Assembly: GCF_019392335.1 (NCBI RefSeq)
Contig: NZ_JAHXRQ010000003.1
Span: forward strand, 1-64,000
DNA from: Mameliella sp. CS4
GTDB lineage: Bacteria > Pseudomonadota > Alphaproteobacteria > Rhodobacterales > Rhodobacteraceae
DNA length: 64,000 nt
Reading direction: 5' to 3'
The notes beneath the pieces were generated by a model, which saw only the letters and a list, made by a program, of their open reading frames with translations, was not told the origin of the DNA and ran no database searches. The position numbers were made by a program, and so were the translations under genes. How positions within the stretch are numbered: position 1 is the stretch's first letter; every line of letters begins with the position of its first letter. Below are positions 62,358 to 64,000 of this stretch, piece after piece.

Positions 62358-64000
62358 ATGCTGCAGGTCGATCTCTGGAAGCGCGTGCTGATCTGGGCGA
62401 CTGTCGTGGTCGGCCTGCTGCTCGCCATGCCCAACGCATTCTATTCGCGGGTCGAAACCCACAACGATGCCGTAAAGGCCATCGAGGCGGGTCTTGATAC
62501 CACGGAAAACCGCGATCTCGCTGCCGGCTGGCCCTCTTACCTGCCTTCGGGGCTGGTGAACCTCGGGTTGGACCTGCGCGGCGGTGCGCACCTTCTGGCA
62601 GAGGTCCAGGTGCAGGACGTCTACGAGGCGCGGATGGAATCGCTCTGGCCCGAGGTTCGCGACCTGTTGCGCGACGCGCGCGACGAGGTCGGCACCATCC
62701 GCCTGCAGCCCAACGCCCCCCTGGGCGAACTGCGCATCAAGATTTCCGAACCTGCAGGCATGAACCGGGCCATCGAACTGGTGCGCACGCTGGCGCAGCC
62801 GGTGGTGTCGCTCACCGGGGCGGGGTCGACCGACCTCGAAGTGCGGGGCGAGGATGACGTGCTGGTCATCACCCTGTCCGAGGCCGAGCGCCAGGCGCTC
62901 GACGACCGCACCATGCAGCAGAGCCTGGAAATCATCCGGCGCCGCATCGACGAGGTTGGCACCCGTGAACCGACGATTCAACGCCAGGGGTTTGACCGCA
63001 TCCTGATCCAGGTGCCGGGCATCGGGTCCGCCGCCGAACTCAAAGAGATCATCGGCACCACCGCGCAGCTGACCTTCCAGCCGGTGGTCAGCCGGACGTC
63101 CGACGGCAGCGAACGCCCCGGCGTCGGCAACGAGATCCTGCCCGCGCTGGATCAGGAGGGTGTCTACTACATCCTCGAACAGGCCCCCGTCGTCACCGGC
63201 GAGGACCTGACCAACGCGCAGCCCGCCTTTGACCAGAACGGCCGTCCGGCGGTGAACTTCAGCTTCAACCCCTCGGGGGCGCGGCGTTTCGGCGATTACA
63301 CCGCCAACAACATCGGTTCGCCCTTTGCCATCGTTCTGGACGACGAGGTTATCTCGGCCCCCGTCATCCAGGCCCATATCGCGGGCGGGTCAGGCATCAT
63401 CACCGGCAGTTTCACGGTCGAGGAATCGACCCAGCTGGCCGTGCTGCTGCGCGCCGGTGCCCTGCCGGCGAAACTGGTCTTCCTCGAAGAACGGACCATC
63501 GGCCCGGAACTGGGGCAGGACAGCATCGACGCGGGCAAGATCGCCACGATGGTGGCCTTTGTCGCGGTGCTGGTCTTCATGGCGCTCAGCTATGGCCTCT
63601 TCGGTCTGTTTGCCAATGTCGCGTTGATCCTGAACATCGCGTTGATCTTTGGCCTTCTGTCGATGATCGGGGCGACGCTGACCCTGCCGGGCATCGCGGG
63701 GATCGTGCTGACCGTGGGTATGGCCGTGGATGCCAACGTGCTGGTGTTCGAGCGGATCCGCGAGGAAGTGCGCACCGCGCGCGGTCCGGCGCGGGCCATC
63801 GAACTGGGCTATGAAAAGGCGCTGTCGGCGATCGTCGATGCCAATATCACCACCTTCATCACGGCGGTGATACTCTATGTCATGGGCTCTGGCCCGGTGC
63901 GCGGCTTTGCCGTCACCCTGGGCTTTGGCATCCTGACCTCCGTCTTTACTGCGATCTTTGTCACGCGGCTCTTGATCGTCATCTGGTTCGAACGCCGCCG
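62358..64000 (+). CDS. secD: protein translocase subunit SecD (3' end beyond the window)
   Basis: 547 codons are visible and no stop is reached, so only a few residues should be missing. One N-terminal helix, a large periplasmic P1 domain (GLDLRGGAHLLAEV, ..., SFNPSGARRFGDYTANN), then helices 2-6 with GIVLTVGMAVDANVLVFERIREE carrying the key Asp of the proton path. It pulls proteins across the membrane with SecF, expected just outside. The end WFERRR matches the usual C-terminus. Confidence 0.95.
   Translation, partial: MLQVDLWKRVLIWATVVVGLLLAMPNAFYSRVETHNDAVKAIEAGLDTTENRDLAAGWPSYLPSGLVNLGLDLRGGAHLLAEVQVQDVYEARMESLWPEVRDLLRDARDEVGTIRLQPNAPLGELRIKISEPAGMNRAIELVRTLAQPVVSLTGAGSTDLEVRGEDDVLVITLSEAERQALDDRTMQQSLEIIRRRIDEVGTREPTIQRQGFDRILIQVPGIGSAAELKEIIGTTAQLTFQPVVSRTSDGSERPGVGNEILPALDQEGVYYILEQAPVVTGEDLTNAQPAFDQNGRPAVNFSFNPSGARRFGDYTANNIGSPFAIVLDDEVISAPVIQAHIAGGSGIITGSFTVEESTQLAVLLRAGALPAKLVFLEERTIGPELGQDSIDAGKIATMVAFVAVLVFMALSYGLFGLFANVALILNIALIFGLLSMIGATLTLPGIAGIVLTVGMAVDANVLVFERIREEVRTARGPARAIELGYEKALSAIVDANITTFITAVILYVMGSGPVRGFAVTLGFGILTSVFTAIFVTRLLIVIWFERR

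Overview
The window is high-GC chromosomal DNA from an alphaproteobacterium, most likely a marine-type member of the Rhodobacteraceae (Roseobacter group). This is inferred from gene content and order: a MaoC-phosphotransacetylase fusion with ackA, a HemP/imelysin iron operon, a DUF3305/DUF3306 formate dehydrogenase locus, and gatB, serS, der and yajC-secD of alphaproteobacterial type. No taxonomic search was possible. I see no prophage, insertion sequence, CRISPR array, tRNA or rRNA.

Layout. 1-2824: the end of an unknown gene, a terminator, then a MaoC-PTA fusion and acetate kinase. 2831-9208 (minus): one tightly packed iron operon running orf49, hemP, a cysteine-rich protein, imelysin IrpA, bfd, bfr, a di-haem DUF1111 protein, a second imelysin and DUF1513. 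A strong palindrome sits in its promoter region. 9576-30480: a large formate dehydrogenase locus. Its minus arm carries a sensor kinase, DUF6505, a lipoate-ligase-like protein, Mrp ATPase, DUF6494 and a multi-cluster ferredoxin. Its plus arm carries DUF3305, DUF3306, a TorD chaperone, a small Tat protein, FdhA, FdhB, FdhC, a WD40-cytochrome c, a 41-residue membrane peptide, a response regulator, the tungstate transporter TupBCA and a tungstate-type regulator. A separate plus-strand gene (14046-14810) joins what looks like one lobe of the tungstate-binding protein to a cytochrome c domain.

30670-48264 is ordinary chromosomal content: an XRE-cupin regulator, sdaA, a fasciclin protein, a Tat-type MsrB, a serine protease fused to an IalB-like domain, a J-domain protein, BolA, gatB, a lytic transglycosylase, an acyltransferase, an SDR, pepN, a photolyase/cryptochrome and DUF2256. 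48394-54155 (minus) is an RND efflux pair. Its adaptor has a very long hairpin built from exact 14-residue repeats. 54503-64000 holds a YfgM-like protein, a BamB-like lipoprotein, der, a TspO-like protein, serS, a small protease, yajC and secD, which runs off the edge.

How the parts fit. The formate locus appears self-contained. TupBCA imports tungstate, the downstream regulator probably senses it, TorD and the Tat leaders mature and export FdhA, FdhBC passes electrons to quinone, and two haem c proteins may offer another electron route. The kinase at one end and the regulator at the other are probable partners. The regulator lacks the GAFTGA loop needed to engage sigma-54. The most unusual items are the TupA-lobe/cytochrome fusion, the GAFTGA-less regulator, the 14-residue-repeat adaptor, and the uncharacterised small and cysteine-rich proteins at the head of the iron operon.
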